Part shown: positions 19,840 through 34,800 of the stretch, in pieces | How the letters are laid out: each line of letters starts with the position of its first letter | Position numbering within the stretch: position 1 is the stretch's first letter | Source of the DNA: Phorcus lineatus | Taxonomy: Eukaryota > Mollusca > Gastropoda > Trochida > Trochidae | Direction of reading: 5' to 3' | NCBI GenBank assembly: GCA_921293015.1 | Contig: OV121089.1 | Coordinates: forward strand, 40,348,520 to 40,412,519 | Length of the DNA stretch: 64,000 bases | The notes under the pieces: generated by a model | What the model saw: only the letters and a program-made list of their open reading frames with translations | The model's database searches: none | Told to the model about the DNA's origin: nothing | Translations under genes and position numbers: made by a program

Positions 19840-22800
19840 TTCATTCATTCATTCATTCATTTTTTTATTTTTTTATTTATTTATTTATTTATTTATTTAT
19901 TCATTTACCATTCATTCCTTTATTCATTCATTCAATCATTCATTTAAAAAGAAATAGGCCGTAAATAATCCTCAGAGGATTGGAATATTCAGATATTTAT
20001 CATCAGGAAGTTTAACAATAGGAAGTACTATTTTTACTGTTTTATTCTCTTAAAGCGTACGTCAAGGGAATCTTTGATGGACACCTATATATCCACTTTG
20101 AAATTTTGTGATATCCGGGAGTGAACAAAATAGGGTTTTTTTCGATAGACACTTGTGCATATCTTAGGGTAAGATTAGTCTTATTTTATTGAGCACAACT
20201 CATTGAGATCATTGATGCACCAATCAATTCAGCGATATCACCGCTGAAATGTTTATGTACAATTCTGAAACTTTATATTTTAAAGTTATTTCTGCAAGAG
20301 ATCTGCACTGGTAAGCTTTACTATTATTGATAATATACGAGGTCTAGGTCATGAAAAGGTCATGAACAGTTCTGTCAGCCAGACGCTAAAATGAGATAAT
20401 GGTCTAAGCATGTCCAAAAGACGACTTCAGGGTCTGAAATGGAGAAATTCCAGTCTCCTTTTCATTTTAGCTAATATGCTTTCAAATTTTCGATATCTTG
20501 ACCAAATTTTCATCAAATAGATATCAGACTGCAGCAATACAAGTGCATCATAAAGCAAGTGAAATGATAAGGTTCGACGTCGAAATAGTCTAAAAAGCTA
20601 CCGTTAGAGACTTGCTTTTCAACATGCTTTACCAACTCCTCTCCTTAATTTTAAAATCTGACTTTTCTCTTGCATGTAAAGCCAGCCTCAGACTCAGGGT
20701 ACAGGAAGTTCGTTATGTATATCAGTTCTCGCATCTGGCACAACGTAACCCTGGGCCACGTGACTAGACTATTTTAAATGGTTGATGTCTGAAACAGATG
20801 CAAATAAGAACTTTATCAGCTCTTTATCGCGGTTCCTACGAAGCGTCCCTGTCGTTGCTAGGCAACATGCCCTTGGTTCCAGTCCATAAAATGTTTGTCT
20901 CTGTATTTATAAAACATTCAACGTCTGTATCCAAAGCAAACAGACACTTTATATGTTTATGCTTTGATTATTGTTGTATAAACGTAACATTGAACTGTGA
21001 CAATGATATGTGATTGTATGATAACATACGAGCAGGCATCGACTACAACTCGTTTGAATGACAGTGATTCATTTTATTTTCACTTTTAAAATAGTAGACA
21101 ATTTGTAATCTAAACAGCAGAGTTGTTCCTTGGACTATCTCTTTAGTCCATGTATTATCTCTCTAATGCTTGTATTATCTCTCTAGTCCTTGGACTATCT
21201 CTCTATAGTATATGTATTATCTCTCTAGTCCTTGGATTATCTCTCTAGTCCTTGGATTATATCTCTAGTCCTTGGACTATCTCTCTAGTCCATGTATTAT
21301 CTCTCTAGTCCTTGGATTATCTCTCTAGTCCTTGGATAATCTCTCTAGTCCTTGGATTATCTCTCTAGTCCTTGAAATATCTCTCTCGGCGTAGATTATA
21401 TCTCTAGTCCGTAGATTATCTCTCTAGTCCGTAGATTATCTCTTTCTGTTCATTGGAATATCTCTGTGGAATATCAATGCATTGAAACTCAGTTATCCCT
21501 TTTTTGATGTTATGCAGTTTAAGCAAGGACGTATACAGGTTGAACAATAACAAGAATTCCTTGTAACGAGATAGGTCGACAATAGTTTGTGATAGAAATC
21601 AACAATTATTTTCAATTTAAAGCTAAACATTCGTTCATAGTTGATTTAACCTGTCTTGAAATCATGCCCCTCGCATATTTTTATAACTCTTAAGCAAATA
21701 TTCAGAAGGTGATAAGAATTAAGAGTCATAAATGTTTGTTTCAGTTTGTTACCATTTTATCTCGATATCACTGACAATACATAGAGGAATAAATTTCTGT
21801 TTCTATGTCGTTTGTTTGTAGCACTTAAATGATTCCTGTTATGACAAACTGAACATTTTTAAAGTATATACAGATTCGCTTCTAAGCATCATCGCATAGG
21901 CAACTTGTAGAGCATTAACAGAATTTTCAAAACGTCATTAAATCTGCAAAGTTTTCCCTTTGTACTAAAATGCGCCGTTCGGAGAGTACTGGACTAATCT
22001 CAGAAATTTAACTTATCCAGTAAATCCGTAATTATAACGAAAAACTTCAATTAAATTTTTAAAAAGGAGTCTCCGAGAACTGTTCAACTTCTTAAAAAAT
22101 GAAGTTTTTGTCTTTTCCTAGACTTGCTTAGGCTTTATTTTTATTTCTTGATCTGGATGACAAACTAAGAGAGTATGTATAAGCGATAACTTCATACTAA
22201 CTGTCCTTACAGCACCGCTTGAACAATGGGTAAACATCCGCTTTCATGTCATTGATTACTGCAGGTGCACGTTTCGATATCAAAACAAAGTGTATTTAAT
22301 TCTTTTATTTTAGTAAAAGGAATTTTAATTCATTTGAAAATTATTTCTTTTATTTTAGTAAAAGGAATTTTAATTCATTTGAAAATTATAAGTTAGTGTG
22401 AAGGTCATATTTTATCCTGATTTCGTAATTTTGTCAATGCCATTTTTTACAATTAAGATGTTTGGTGTATTTCAGTTTTGTTATATCTACCAGACAGCAC
22501 GCGGTGATAAATCACCCAGGCCTTGTCTATATATAGCCTCGCGCTTTCTCGTCGACTTATCAGGAGAACTGTGGAGATCAGGAATGCCACCAGATGGCGT
22601 TGATAGCCAAAAGGTGAAAGGTCATATGAGGTCAACGGGGAAAGACGATCTCAGTGAACTTTCTCTTTGTTTAGAAATTATTTGACAATCAAAGACACGA
22701 ATATCAATATGAATAAAGCAACCTATTTTTCTTAAACATTGTAGCATGTCATTGATATTTAATAGTACAACGATAAGATTTCGTCTACCATTAGAACCAT

Positions 22801-25800
22801 GGTTATTTGGGAAGCGTGAGGTAGTCAATGTTCGGAATTTTTTTTATCCAAATGTAGAAATAAAATTGTTATGCATTGTTATGTATTTTTTAAAGAAAAT
22901 AATGGTCACTTACTTTAATCAAGGATTTATATAGACCTATATAAATCCTTGCAATAGTAAGTGTCGATTCTCTGCATATCAAATATTATGTATCGCCGCA
23001 AGTTACTTAAGCCAACAGAAAAGGACAGGATTTTATCAACCATACGATAATACGTTGTATTTATTTACATGTATGCATCGTCACATAACAAATATATTTC
23101 ACAAGCATGTTTCGTGTGAGATATGTCTCCTTTGTCACAGCAAGACATCACTTTGAAAACCCTATTTTTATATAGGTCTGTTATGAGATAGGACACATCT
23201 GAATATCATATGATTGGCTAATTTTGTATAGTATCTGCCTGTATCGCCACATCAAGTCATCACATTGATAATCATGTTCGTGTGTGATATGTCTGTATAG
23301 TCACATCAAGTCATCACATTGACAGTGATGTTTCGTGTGTGAACTGTCTTAATCGCCACACCAAGTCATCATATTGACAGACTTGTTTCGTGTGTGATAT
23401 TTTTGTAACTTCACACCAAGTAATTATATTGACAGTGATGTTTCGTGTGTGATATGTCCGTGACGTCACACAAAGTAACCACATTTACAAGCATGTTTCG
23501 TCTGTGGTATTGCTTTATCGTCACATTTAATAATAAAGACATTCATGTTTAGTGTGATATATCTGCATCTTCATAAGCGCTATTGGTTAAGCTGTGAACA
23601 AATGAGACCGACAGCTTTCTGCATTATGCACGTTACGAGTCGTCAGGTATGACACGTGTGAATGTTAGCAATGCGCCTAATGTATACTTGGATGGAAGGG
23701 CGTCTCTTTCTTACATCCTGTCTTTGTGTCTCTATCTCTGTCTGTCTCTCTACATGTATCTTTTTCTGACTCTCTATCTCTCCTTCTCTCTAAATTATCC
23801 AGTATCAGCTCTAAAGAATATTTCTTCGCTGTTAGGGTCACTGAAATTAAACACCTATCGAGGCTGCTTTCAAAACTGTAAAATATTCATTCTTAAACAA
23901 TCATAATCACTAATATTATAGTCTTTTATTCCAAAAGCAATATTGTCACTATGCTGTAAGCAGTCTGTCCCTCATTACTGAGGTATTCATATCTAACACC
24001 TGGCAATGACTGACTGACAGCGAGAAATGGCCATGTCTCATTAACGCTCACATACCGTCACACTGATGCTGTGACGATATGCGTCTGTATACACATACAT
24101 GTAGACTTAGGTAAAGACGTTACAGGACTGGATGCAATATATATTAAAGATATTTACCAACAAAACTGGTTGGAAATAATCTCATCATCAGCAAAATGTA
24201 ATTATTACTCTTCGTTTAATACCCATATTTATACTGAACGTTATTTATCTTGTGTTAATGTCAAGACATTTAGAATATCTTTAGCTCGTTTCCGTTGTTC
24301 CTCTCATGATCTCATGATTGAAATTGGTAGTTTAATGAATATAAAAAGAGAGGATAGAATCTACAAATGCTGTGATAATAATGCTATCGAAGACGAATAT
24401 CATTTTCTTATTGTGTGTCCAACCTATAACACATTACGTAGAAAGTATATTAAACAAATTTATTTTATCCATCCATCTATTGATTAATTTTCTTCTTTAA
24501 TGAATAACTGTTACATCTTAAGAAGAACACTGATATTGAATTACAATTGGCTCTAGATAACGATTTTTTTAAATGATGTAGATTTGGCTAACAATTTCTA
24601 TGTACTGGATAAAAGGCTAACGTGCAGTGAGGCAATATGTGCCTAGATATGCACGGATAGACAGAAAGGGAGATTTATTAGAGTTGTAAGCCTTTAATAC
24701 AAACAAATTGTACAGCTGCGAGAGTTTATTCACTTGCTTGCCTCTCTCAGTGCAAATATTTTTATTTTGGGATTTCTTTGAGGCATTATAGGATGGAGAA
24801 ATTAAAACCGACATTGTTGTGTTTTAACGTCAAAGGTGACTTCAGTGATTACATGATAAATGACGTTCTAACTTTTAAGCCACAAAGCAAACTGTATCAG
24901 TTTTGACATCTCGTTGAATTGACCACAGGTCAAAATTTCGAAAATTTCATTTGTATTTTTCTTTTTAAAATCTCTACTTTATCATCTTACACACGGATAT
25001 AGGAAGGAGTATTAAAAGTACAAATGAGGTTAGGCAATTGACGTCTACAAGAAACCAAAAGTACATGATATTCAACAGTGGTACACGAGAAGAGTAGGTG
25101 AACAAACTTTCGGGATGCAGCTGTACAATACACAGGAATTGAGGTTAACCACTCTTGTCAAAATCTTCATACAATAAGAAAACTTTATGGACTTTTGCTT
25201 TGATAGTTTGGTTTCTTCTTCAGTTAAGTTAAAGACTGATTAGACTAACTCACTCCTTTATGAAGTTTATTTCGCATATAGGGGAAAATAATCATATTTA
25301 GCTATCAGTAAGTTTTATAAACGACAAACTAATAACAGATTGAACTGAGATTTGAACACGACTTCATTCCATCGGGAACCCATTCTATTATGCTCACCGT
25401 TTTGCAAGCCTAGGTCATTTAATGCAATTTTTTAAAAGTCGCCTCATATTTCGTGATGCCATTTGGTGTAGTTTCTTCCCTTACATGGTTTATTGCAGAT
25501 TTGAAATGTTAGTATTTTGTTTTGTTTTGATTCATTACAAACTGATATTCCTATATTGCCTTTGTGTTTTCACTTTTATATCAATAAACGTTTTCTAAAT
25601 ATAATGATACAAATGCTAAAGTTTTGTACTGTTTCTTTATTATTTTTCATCGTGTACACATGTCCAAGTTTTAATCATTTTCTTCTAATATCCAATCGTT
25701 AATCTTTGCTCTGTATAATCAGGCTTAGTTGTTTGAAAGTCTTTGTAGAAAGTTACACCAAATTATGATTTTGATGCAACAAATGGTTCACAATTGTCAG

Positions 25801-28800
25801 TTCCATATATTGAACAACGTTCACATGGAACGCTTCATAACACAGATGATGTCACAAATATGAATACGATACTGCCAAGATTGCTTTGATTTGGTATTTA
25901 ATCAAGAACCACGTCCCACAAGGCGGATAAAATCGAGGAGGGAGACGCTTCCCCAACTAGATTGTCGAAACTGTCTGAAGTATGACAAGTATATCGTTCA
26001 TAATTTCCGAATCAGGCTACTGTGGTGTATATATTGCCTCATCATGCAAAACAAATCTATTATAGTTTTCTAACAAAGGATCGTAATTGACTCAGGGTGT
26101 AGTAGATAAACGATACTATTTATTAAGGAGTCGTTTCGTTCCGTTATAATAGGCATTTGAACCGTGGCACAACTCTGTCCAGCGCCTCGAGACTAATTGA
26201 TGGCTTTTTTTTGTATAAGGAATGGTTATTTTCTGAGAACTTTTATTAACGTTTTATTTTTTATCACCGTTTATATAGCCCAAGACTGTTTCAATGTACA
26301 ACTCTGACTCCCGACCAAGTTAATGTTTTGTTCTGGGATTAAACGCGATGTTCAATCAAATAAAACAAAGGAACATTATGAGAAACGAAAATTTCTTCTT
26401 GATTAATTTCTAAAATGCTTGAAATTATCATGTTTTGTATTACGTTTAGTTGGAAGGTTCAACTGTAAAACAAGGCGCTGGGAAAATTAAAAGAATGTTT
26501 ATGCTAAAGTTCTTTGAGGATAAATGTTATATATTATTAAATATTATGATATATGAACTTACTTATTGCTGCCCTTGTAAAGGTTCAGCTTCCCTTTACT
26601 CTTAGCAATTACTACGATCTACAGTGTGTATAGGTAGTGTAGCACGTTTTCTTATGAAATAAAAGAGACCATAAGAAATTGGGAAACGTATTACCAATTA
26701 CAAGGTACCTTTTATACAATACAAGGATTTCTTAAACGATCATACCGGAATCCATCCCTAACTCGAATGATAATAATAAACTATAATGGAACCGTGTAGC
26801 TATGGCTTGATACGCTACACCTTATTAAACGACTCTACGAATAATCGGGTTAAATAAATATATATTTTACTCTTTGAAGAAAATATGTTCCGCAGAAACT
26901 AATAAACACTATTTTGAACACAATAGAGATATGTCAACAAAAAAACGTGCCGTAGAGTCAATCCTATTTTGTCACTTTTGAATGTTTGTTTTACAGGTTG
27001 TAAGACCGTGTGTTCGAAAAGGTATATAGATAAACAGGGAATATCAAAACAAATATTTCAGAAAGATATATATTACACCAGGCAGAAACAAAACAGTTTG
27101 AAGTCTCTGATAAAAACACTAGGATGCGTTTTTCACACGTAAACTAGATAACCAATATCAATATCTAGTGAAAAGAGTCTGATATATTATCTTTTTTTTG
27201 TGATAAGTGTGAAGTCATTTTAAGCATTTTGTTTTTATAACTATTACTAGTGTAAACCAATGTAAAATGAGCAAGTGTTAAGATCGACTGATACCGTTTG
27301 AAACAGCATCTCCCTAGTAACATTAAGGCGCATATATTATCAAATGTTAATATTTTCCAGAGTTCTTTCATTAATCAAGAAAAAAATCCATTTCTATTTA
27401 ATACATATTTTCAAAATACTTTTTTTGACTTCATTCCTTCTTTACAACAACTATATATGTTACTATGGTAATCCATTGAAGTGCAACTCCTCTAGTGCAT
27501 GTATAAGGAAGGTCATACACAAGCAGTATGGCTGGGCATCTTCTGCTCTGCATTGCAATGCAGATCGTATTGCACGTGACTTTTCACGTCTACTCGTGCT
27601 AACGTCTGTAAGGTTTTATGTGTTATAAGAAGTTTTCTTTGAAAACACGTTTGACTTAAATTCTATTACACAAGGGAATGAGCTTCTATAATCGCTGTAA
27701 CACGTGCTAGAAGATCTGCATCATTTTCACCTGGATCCCGCTTGTTGCTGAGAAACTGGTTGTTGCAGATTCATTTATAGTTTGTGTACATATAATTTTG
27801 CCACTTAGCGTCACTTGGAGTTTTAGAATTGAGATGAGCAATTTGTCTATGGTTGCCATCTGGGACTCTTCCAGGTATTTCATTTGTCAAGGTTGTTTAT
27901 TGGATCTTTGATTTGCTTTGTTAACGTATTCAGGACCTCTCAATTTTTACTAACGTACGATAGATATGTGATTCGTTGTGAGAAGCTATATAGGGTTCTT
28001 TCTTCAAGAGGTCTCCCATTTTGTATATTTAGATCTCTGAGCGTCTCTGGATATCTACTCAGTAGCCTTCATGGTTAAAACTATCCCATTAAGACATTGC
28101 CACTTTATGACTGACCATTTGGTACTGTTTCATCAGCTGTCAGGTGATTTGTATATAAACAACACTTGAACTTTGACCTCACACCTGCACCTGTCATTAT
28201 CCCTGGTTGCACAGTGTCAACCGAGTTCCAAAGTTATTTGTTGAATATCCATGTGCACTATGTATATTTATGAGCTTTTGCGCATCATCTTATGATGAGA
28301 TAATCAGCCATGTAAAACCAGTCAGAACTAACCTGTACTCTATTTGTACATAAAGTTACCGTTTCGTTAGGATGTGTAGATTTTTGTACAGGTATATTTA
28401 AGCAAAAAGCATCTTACGCCGATTTCATTGTCTAACTTATCCTCTGGGATGGCTGTGAATGTTGTAAAACTTCTACATATATTAATCTTTATATTTGTTG
28501 GAAGAGGAGTTTTTGAAGGAACACCAATCTGTTTGATGCTCTAAGTCTTGACATTAAGAGGAGCTTTCAATTTCAGTTTTATAAGATTGTATCAATATTT
28601 CATCTGAAACAAGTTGCATGAAACACTCTTTGGTGAGGGACTTAAACAGCTGTAATCAATCGTGACTAAAACTTATTTAGGGATGTGATTAATGTTAGAT
28701 TAATTATTTCTAAACTTGTTAATATTTTCTAAAAATACCGGAAAAGAAGAAAAAATTATCGGTTCAAAGTCTAAATATTAATAGATGAATAAAAAAAATA

Positions 28801-31800
28801 TTTAAATTTCATTCATGCCTACAAGAATAATATCAACATCTAGTCGAGTTTTATATACCTTTACGTTGAAAAGTTTATCACAAGATCATATCTTATCAAA
28901 AGAGATCAAATCATATTTCAACGATCTATATGGTGGCGTACATTGGGCCCTTAAACTGCTTTTTCTTTAAGAAATAATTATAACTAGGGAAGACATGAAT
29001 CATATCTGAAGCACGTGGGTACTCCCAGTGAATATAAACATAAATTCTAATGATGTATTGAATTTCAGGAATAGAAATTGATAGGTGCTTAGCAACAGGA
29101 AGCCTGGAAATCAACAACAAACTAACCTAAATATGATGTGGAGTCATTATTAAATGGAAAATTCCTTCCACCTATACCACTGAACATATCAGCGATAAGA
29201 CTACTGGGAAATTTGCCATTAACCAATCAGAAAACCCATTTTAGAATACAACTTCACATATCACATCATCTCAGTTATGTGGTTATGGTGTAGGTTCCAG
29301 TATGTAGAACTCATGTTCATGTTAACACGAGAACAAGTCGTTCCTCCTTCACGCCTTGTTCCTGCCTTACAGTTGAGTTTTAAGTACATTAAAACAACGC
29401 TATCGGAACAGACTCTTGTCGATGAATGTCTAAGCCTTGACGTATCCTCGAATAGTAATTTTCAAAGGAATTTTATCAACAGCACGATTAATGTATGTGA
29501 GGCAGTCACAGAAGCAAGCGAATATACAGACGGGTGTGTCCTGATGAGTTTGTAAAGTATTAAGTCTTTGAAAGGCATTATTAAAGGTGATATACATAAG
29601 GAAGACAAGATTTCCTGGGTAGCAACTTCTTTATTGTGAAAATTACGACATTTCGGAGTATATGCATGCAAACTCTTTCAGGATTAAGGGAGGTAAAATC
29701 CTTTCCCTGACAGGCGCTGCATTCTAGCTTGAAAAAACATGAATGTACCCACACCATTTTTTTCGGAGCAAGTTAACTGGCTGATGTTCAATATATCTTG
29801 TCTAAGGGAAACTGTCTGATTAGGTATGTGTGTGTTCATCTTATCAGAATTCTTACACAACAAGCAAGGCTCTCGGATGTAATGAAATTACCAAAAAGTT
29901 ACTAATAGGGCCTAATAAAAAAATGTTCGTAGGTAATAAACTCTCCCAAACACCAAGGTTTCTCATTAATGGTAGGTGAGAAAGGGGAATGTTTTCCATC
30001 AAGGTGTGTTATCCTCACCTGTTGTGAGTTAATCAATGTTATCACCCCCGGGACGAATTTATTGCCCTGGATTAGTCTATTCTGTGCCCCACATTTTTGG
30101 ACATCAGGATATATTTAAAAGATATTTCCTCATTAGAAAAGCTTCCCTGTTGGTGCATTTGGGGAGATGTAATCCACGCTTATAGGGAGACGATAAAATC
30201 CTCGAAATTTTCGATTGTTGATAAAACATTAATAGCGTGATGCAAAATTGGTATATGGGGGAAGCCTACTTCCTAACATGATGTTAACATATAAGACCTC
30301 CCATGATCGTTTGATCAAAACTATCTTTCTCGATCTATGTACCTGTAGATGTAACTTTTGAAGTAGTTTGAAAATGGATTTACTACTCTTACAATTATTA
30401 TCATTTATTTCAAATATGCCTATGATGAATACACAGAGTTTTTAAAAAATAAATCTAAAACATCTTAGATATATAGTTTTGTTATGGATACCACTTTCTG
30501 CATTAGTTTAAATTCTTGTGCATTTTGTCCAGTTTCAATCAGTTTTTGAACCCACAAGAGTCAATCTACCTGAACTGACCGTTTAAACAATTTATCCCCT
30601 TAACTTGTTAACAAATTACTTGCATATGGACCAGGCAGACGTTCCTGATGAAGATGAAAGCTCTGACAGACACACCTACATTCACATTATCGTCTCATTG
30701 GGACAGACAGACAGACAGACAGACAGACTGACAGAGGGACCAACTAACAAATTCAACTTCTCAAACTGAGGCTGCAGGCTATTAATTCCAAACATTCACT
30801 TGAAATCGAATCCATTTTTGTGTTATCTGATACAGAATGGTGATATTTATTACCAAGGACTTGTTTACAACACCAATGGTTAGGATGAGAGACTATCGAG
30901 ATGAAACGCCGAAGATTTAGAAATACAATACATGTATCAGTGTTGTGGTTGCAAGTTGTCATTAATAGCTGTACATTATTATGTACAAGTATGTATCTAA
31001 ATCCGGTCGATATACATAAACAATGATATGCAATCTAAAGGCAAAACCTTTCCATAAGATTACAAGATAACATTTTGCATAGTATTGTAAAACTTTTAAA
31101 GAAGCTATTAAGTGATGGTCATCTATATTCGCTAGTCATCTTCTTCATCAGTGGCTAATAGGATCTCACAACCTATGTTATATAATGAGATGTTCTGTCT
31201 TTTATCATGAATTAAAAATCTAACGCGTAAAAATACATTAAAAAAACTCTACCAATAATACGAAAATATGAAAATCAGAACTCATGATAATATGTTGACT
31301 TCATTGAATAAGGTTATCAAAACGTGATCCAAAACCTTAAAGGATTCAAACAATCAAAATGTATTAATATGTATATTCATACCAAGATGATTATCTCTCA
31401 AACCCCCTAGACCTCATTATTGGTGGGAACGGGAGCAAAATTAACAACGCAAGGTAAGGCACAGGTTCAAGTTTAAAACAAAACTCAATTTGTTCCTAAA
31501 ACACGAAATTGTTGTGTAATTCTCATCCATAATGAGTTATTTATCGAACATGTTCTTGCATGTACTTTATATAACTCCCCCAATAAGCATCAACTGTGTC
31601 CAAAGTTTAAAAAGTGACATTTGACAAGTTGCTGCCCAGTGACCGGGTCAAGTTGACATGGTCATGAGTGACTATAAGGTTTCACCGCAGGTGAGAAGGT
31701 CACGGTGACACGCCAAGTTTTTGTTTATAAGGTTTCAAAAAGCTATGGTGCCTTCCCAAGTCTTTAAAAGATTCTTTAAATCATCCGACCGATTTGTTTC

Positions 31801-34800
31801 AAGCATTTCATTTTGCCATAACTTTGTTTCTGTCCCATCAAGCAGAAATGTGTTCGTCTTCTAAAGGGACTGATATGTTTCCAGTAGTAAGTTGTATTCT
31901 GTTGCTAATCGGGAAATGATTGTTGGTAATAAATCAAGCGGAATCGTTCTGCGTGATATCACTGTAAGCGTAAGGGCTAACAGGTACGTCTAACCAATGT
32001 ATTTTTTATAATGAGCACATATCATCTTTACATCATGCTCTGTGGGTAAACAATCAAGCAGAATTGTTTTGTCTTCCCTGTGCATTATCGTTTATCATGA
32101 GTTGCTTTCATCATAGACTTTAATTCGGTCTAGAGATATTTTCAATTTTTCTGTTACCAATCTGTTGGTAATCCTTGATATATACCTAATTTATATTTCT
32201 TTGAGGTTATGTTTTGGGCTGATTAAGTCCAGAACTACAGTCTAAACTCGATGCTTTGTGAGCAGTAACAATGCAGGAATGGTTTACTAAACATACTCAG
32301 GACCTTTAAATTAGTCAAAAGGTCACTTTAGAATATCCTTTAATCTTTGAAAATAGTTTGGATAATGGGGGACTTCCTAGTGTTTGTTCATTGTTCCTTT
32401 GGCAAAGTATAGACTTGCCTAATGAGACTGGACCTACACATGCATAAACCTTTTAATTTCAAACTAATATTGAATTTATGATGTTTTGAAATATTTACTT
32501 TACCTTCATTCATGCCGTTTTTCAATATCTTTAGGATTTAAATCTAGACTTGCTGAATGAAGACCTAGACTATATTAAATGCTTCTTTTTCATACACAAT
32601 CATGGATTAAACGTTTTAAGGATTATTTAGCACAGTTTTCCGATAATAGAGAACATTTTTTCAAATTGGGTAAGGTACGTATTTTCATTGAATTTGCTAT
32701 GTTTAATATTGTACACATCTAATGAGCTTAGGGATATTTGAATATGTAAGGTTGGTATTTTTAGATACGGCAATGGATAATACATAGGTCATGTCAGCAA
32801 ATGTGAATAAAAACTACCTTATTGTAAAATTGGATTCATGTCTTTTGTTACTTGCTTTTTGTGCATTATCAAATAGATAATTTACTTTTTAGTTTTAAAC
32901 CATCAACCTCATCACAAAAGACTTAAGTGCGTAATCAAGTTTAAGACTCTGTTTGCTATCCCTTGGTTCGTTAAATGATGCATATAAGTGTTTCAACTTC
33001 AATTATCTTCTGCTTAGAATCAAGATACCACAAATAATTAACTTTGTAAACGCTAACATGGATAAGTTTTTACCTTTTCCGGATGGCTTGGAACATAAAT
33101 GTTCCGTTACTTGAGACCCTCATTTTCAATATAATTGCCTAAAACTAATCTAAATTGCTTGAGTTGTATACTAGCTTAAAGATGATGTTTTTCATTTGTC
33201 CATATAGTTCATTCGTTACTCATTAGTCCAGCCTCAAGAAAAGAAACAGTGAACTGCAGTTTAACTTTTTGAAATTGCGTTATCAGTCCAGAGAATTTAA
33301 TGACGTAGTTCATAAAACAATACGTCACGCAGTTTCTTTCATTACCAATATGAAGAAACATCAGAAAGACATATTTATCATATCTACATGTATGTACATG
33401 TGCACATAATCATTTTTATTTGCAACAAACGTTCACATCTATGAAGTCATAACGCAATTGTTGTCAGTTTGGAAGGTCGTCGCAAAGGAACAAGGCCGTT
33501 TCTAAATGTTTCTATAAGTTTGACCATGTTTGAATTTTAGGAAACTGATTCTCTGTATGATATATTACACAAATTTACATTAGTTTCGTAAAAGCCAAAT
33601 GCACACCCCGAAAACACATTCAAGCCTCAATGACGGTGCTTTTGATACAGGTATAATACAGGTATAAGTATATCAAATAGAGGGCACAAAAATATACGGT
33701 TATTAAAACAAGGTCATTGACAAACAAACTCAAGGACTTCTTTCATAGCGTTATAAGTTCTCTTACCAACTACAGTCATGCTGTGTGGGTTCACAGGGCA
33801 GTCAGATTGAACATGTGTTTCTTTGTTTAATCAACTCGGGCTTACCCTTATTGCTTTCTAGATTTTTTGCTTGGGTAATTCTCTGTGAAAATAATCGCCT
33901 AGAAGCTCCTATGTCCTTGTGCTGGTTCTATTATTTCAGGTGTTCTGTATGAAGCGACTTCAACTGTCAGATCAGTTTCTTGGCTTCTGAAGATAAACAA
34001 CATTTTCTTCTTTCGTTTCATCCCTTCCAATTTAAAATCTTTGTATTTGAATTACGCAAGACAAATACGTGTGTTTTGATACATTTTTGGGAGTAAGCCA
34101 AGGGCTGTTTTTACTTCTAGTCTGTTACTGAGAGATTGTGTTACGACATACAGAGACTTATATACATATAACATGAAATACTTTTGTTATAATGAAATAA
34201 ACCAAATTGACATAAATGTTATTTCTTTCATTGCGAATTATCAGCAATAAAACATAATTTCCTGAATAAATAATTGATTAGCATCGTCTTGTATTTACAA
34301 AAAAGATATTCCCCAACCTTGTTGTTTAATGTAAATCTGAGCAGGGTTTTTTTTAAAAATAATTAAGAATTTGGTGTTCAACATTAATTTAATCAATTTC
34401 AGAAAGGATTAACTTTCGAAGAATGTCCTCAGTATAAACTCTGTTTTACACAACCCAAAAGATGAACCAGACGGTAATTAACTATTAATGTTCGGAATGG
34501 AATATCTCTTATAACAGATACCAAAGAGCATGAAGAAACAAATCAGGCTAATTGTTAACAAATCTGTGACTGACTATTAACGATGACACCATATGAATTT
34601 CAATTTAATTTCACGTGTTAAAAATTGGTATATCAAAATTCAATTTAAAACTTGGATATTGCATTTTAAGTATATTGATCAGAACACTCATTATAACCAC
34701 CTTAACTAATTGATATACCACTGCATGGACATTATAAGAGTTGATATAGTGCCATGTGCTTCTCTTTACGTTGCGGACCATTTCGTGATGGTTACCGACA

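Noticed and set aside
19711-19964. Open frames rich in Phe, Ile, Leu and Tyr
   Set aside because: They are products of the ATTT/ATTC simple repeat.
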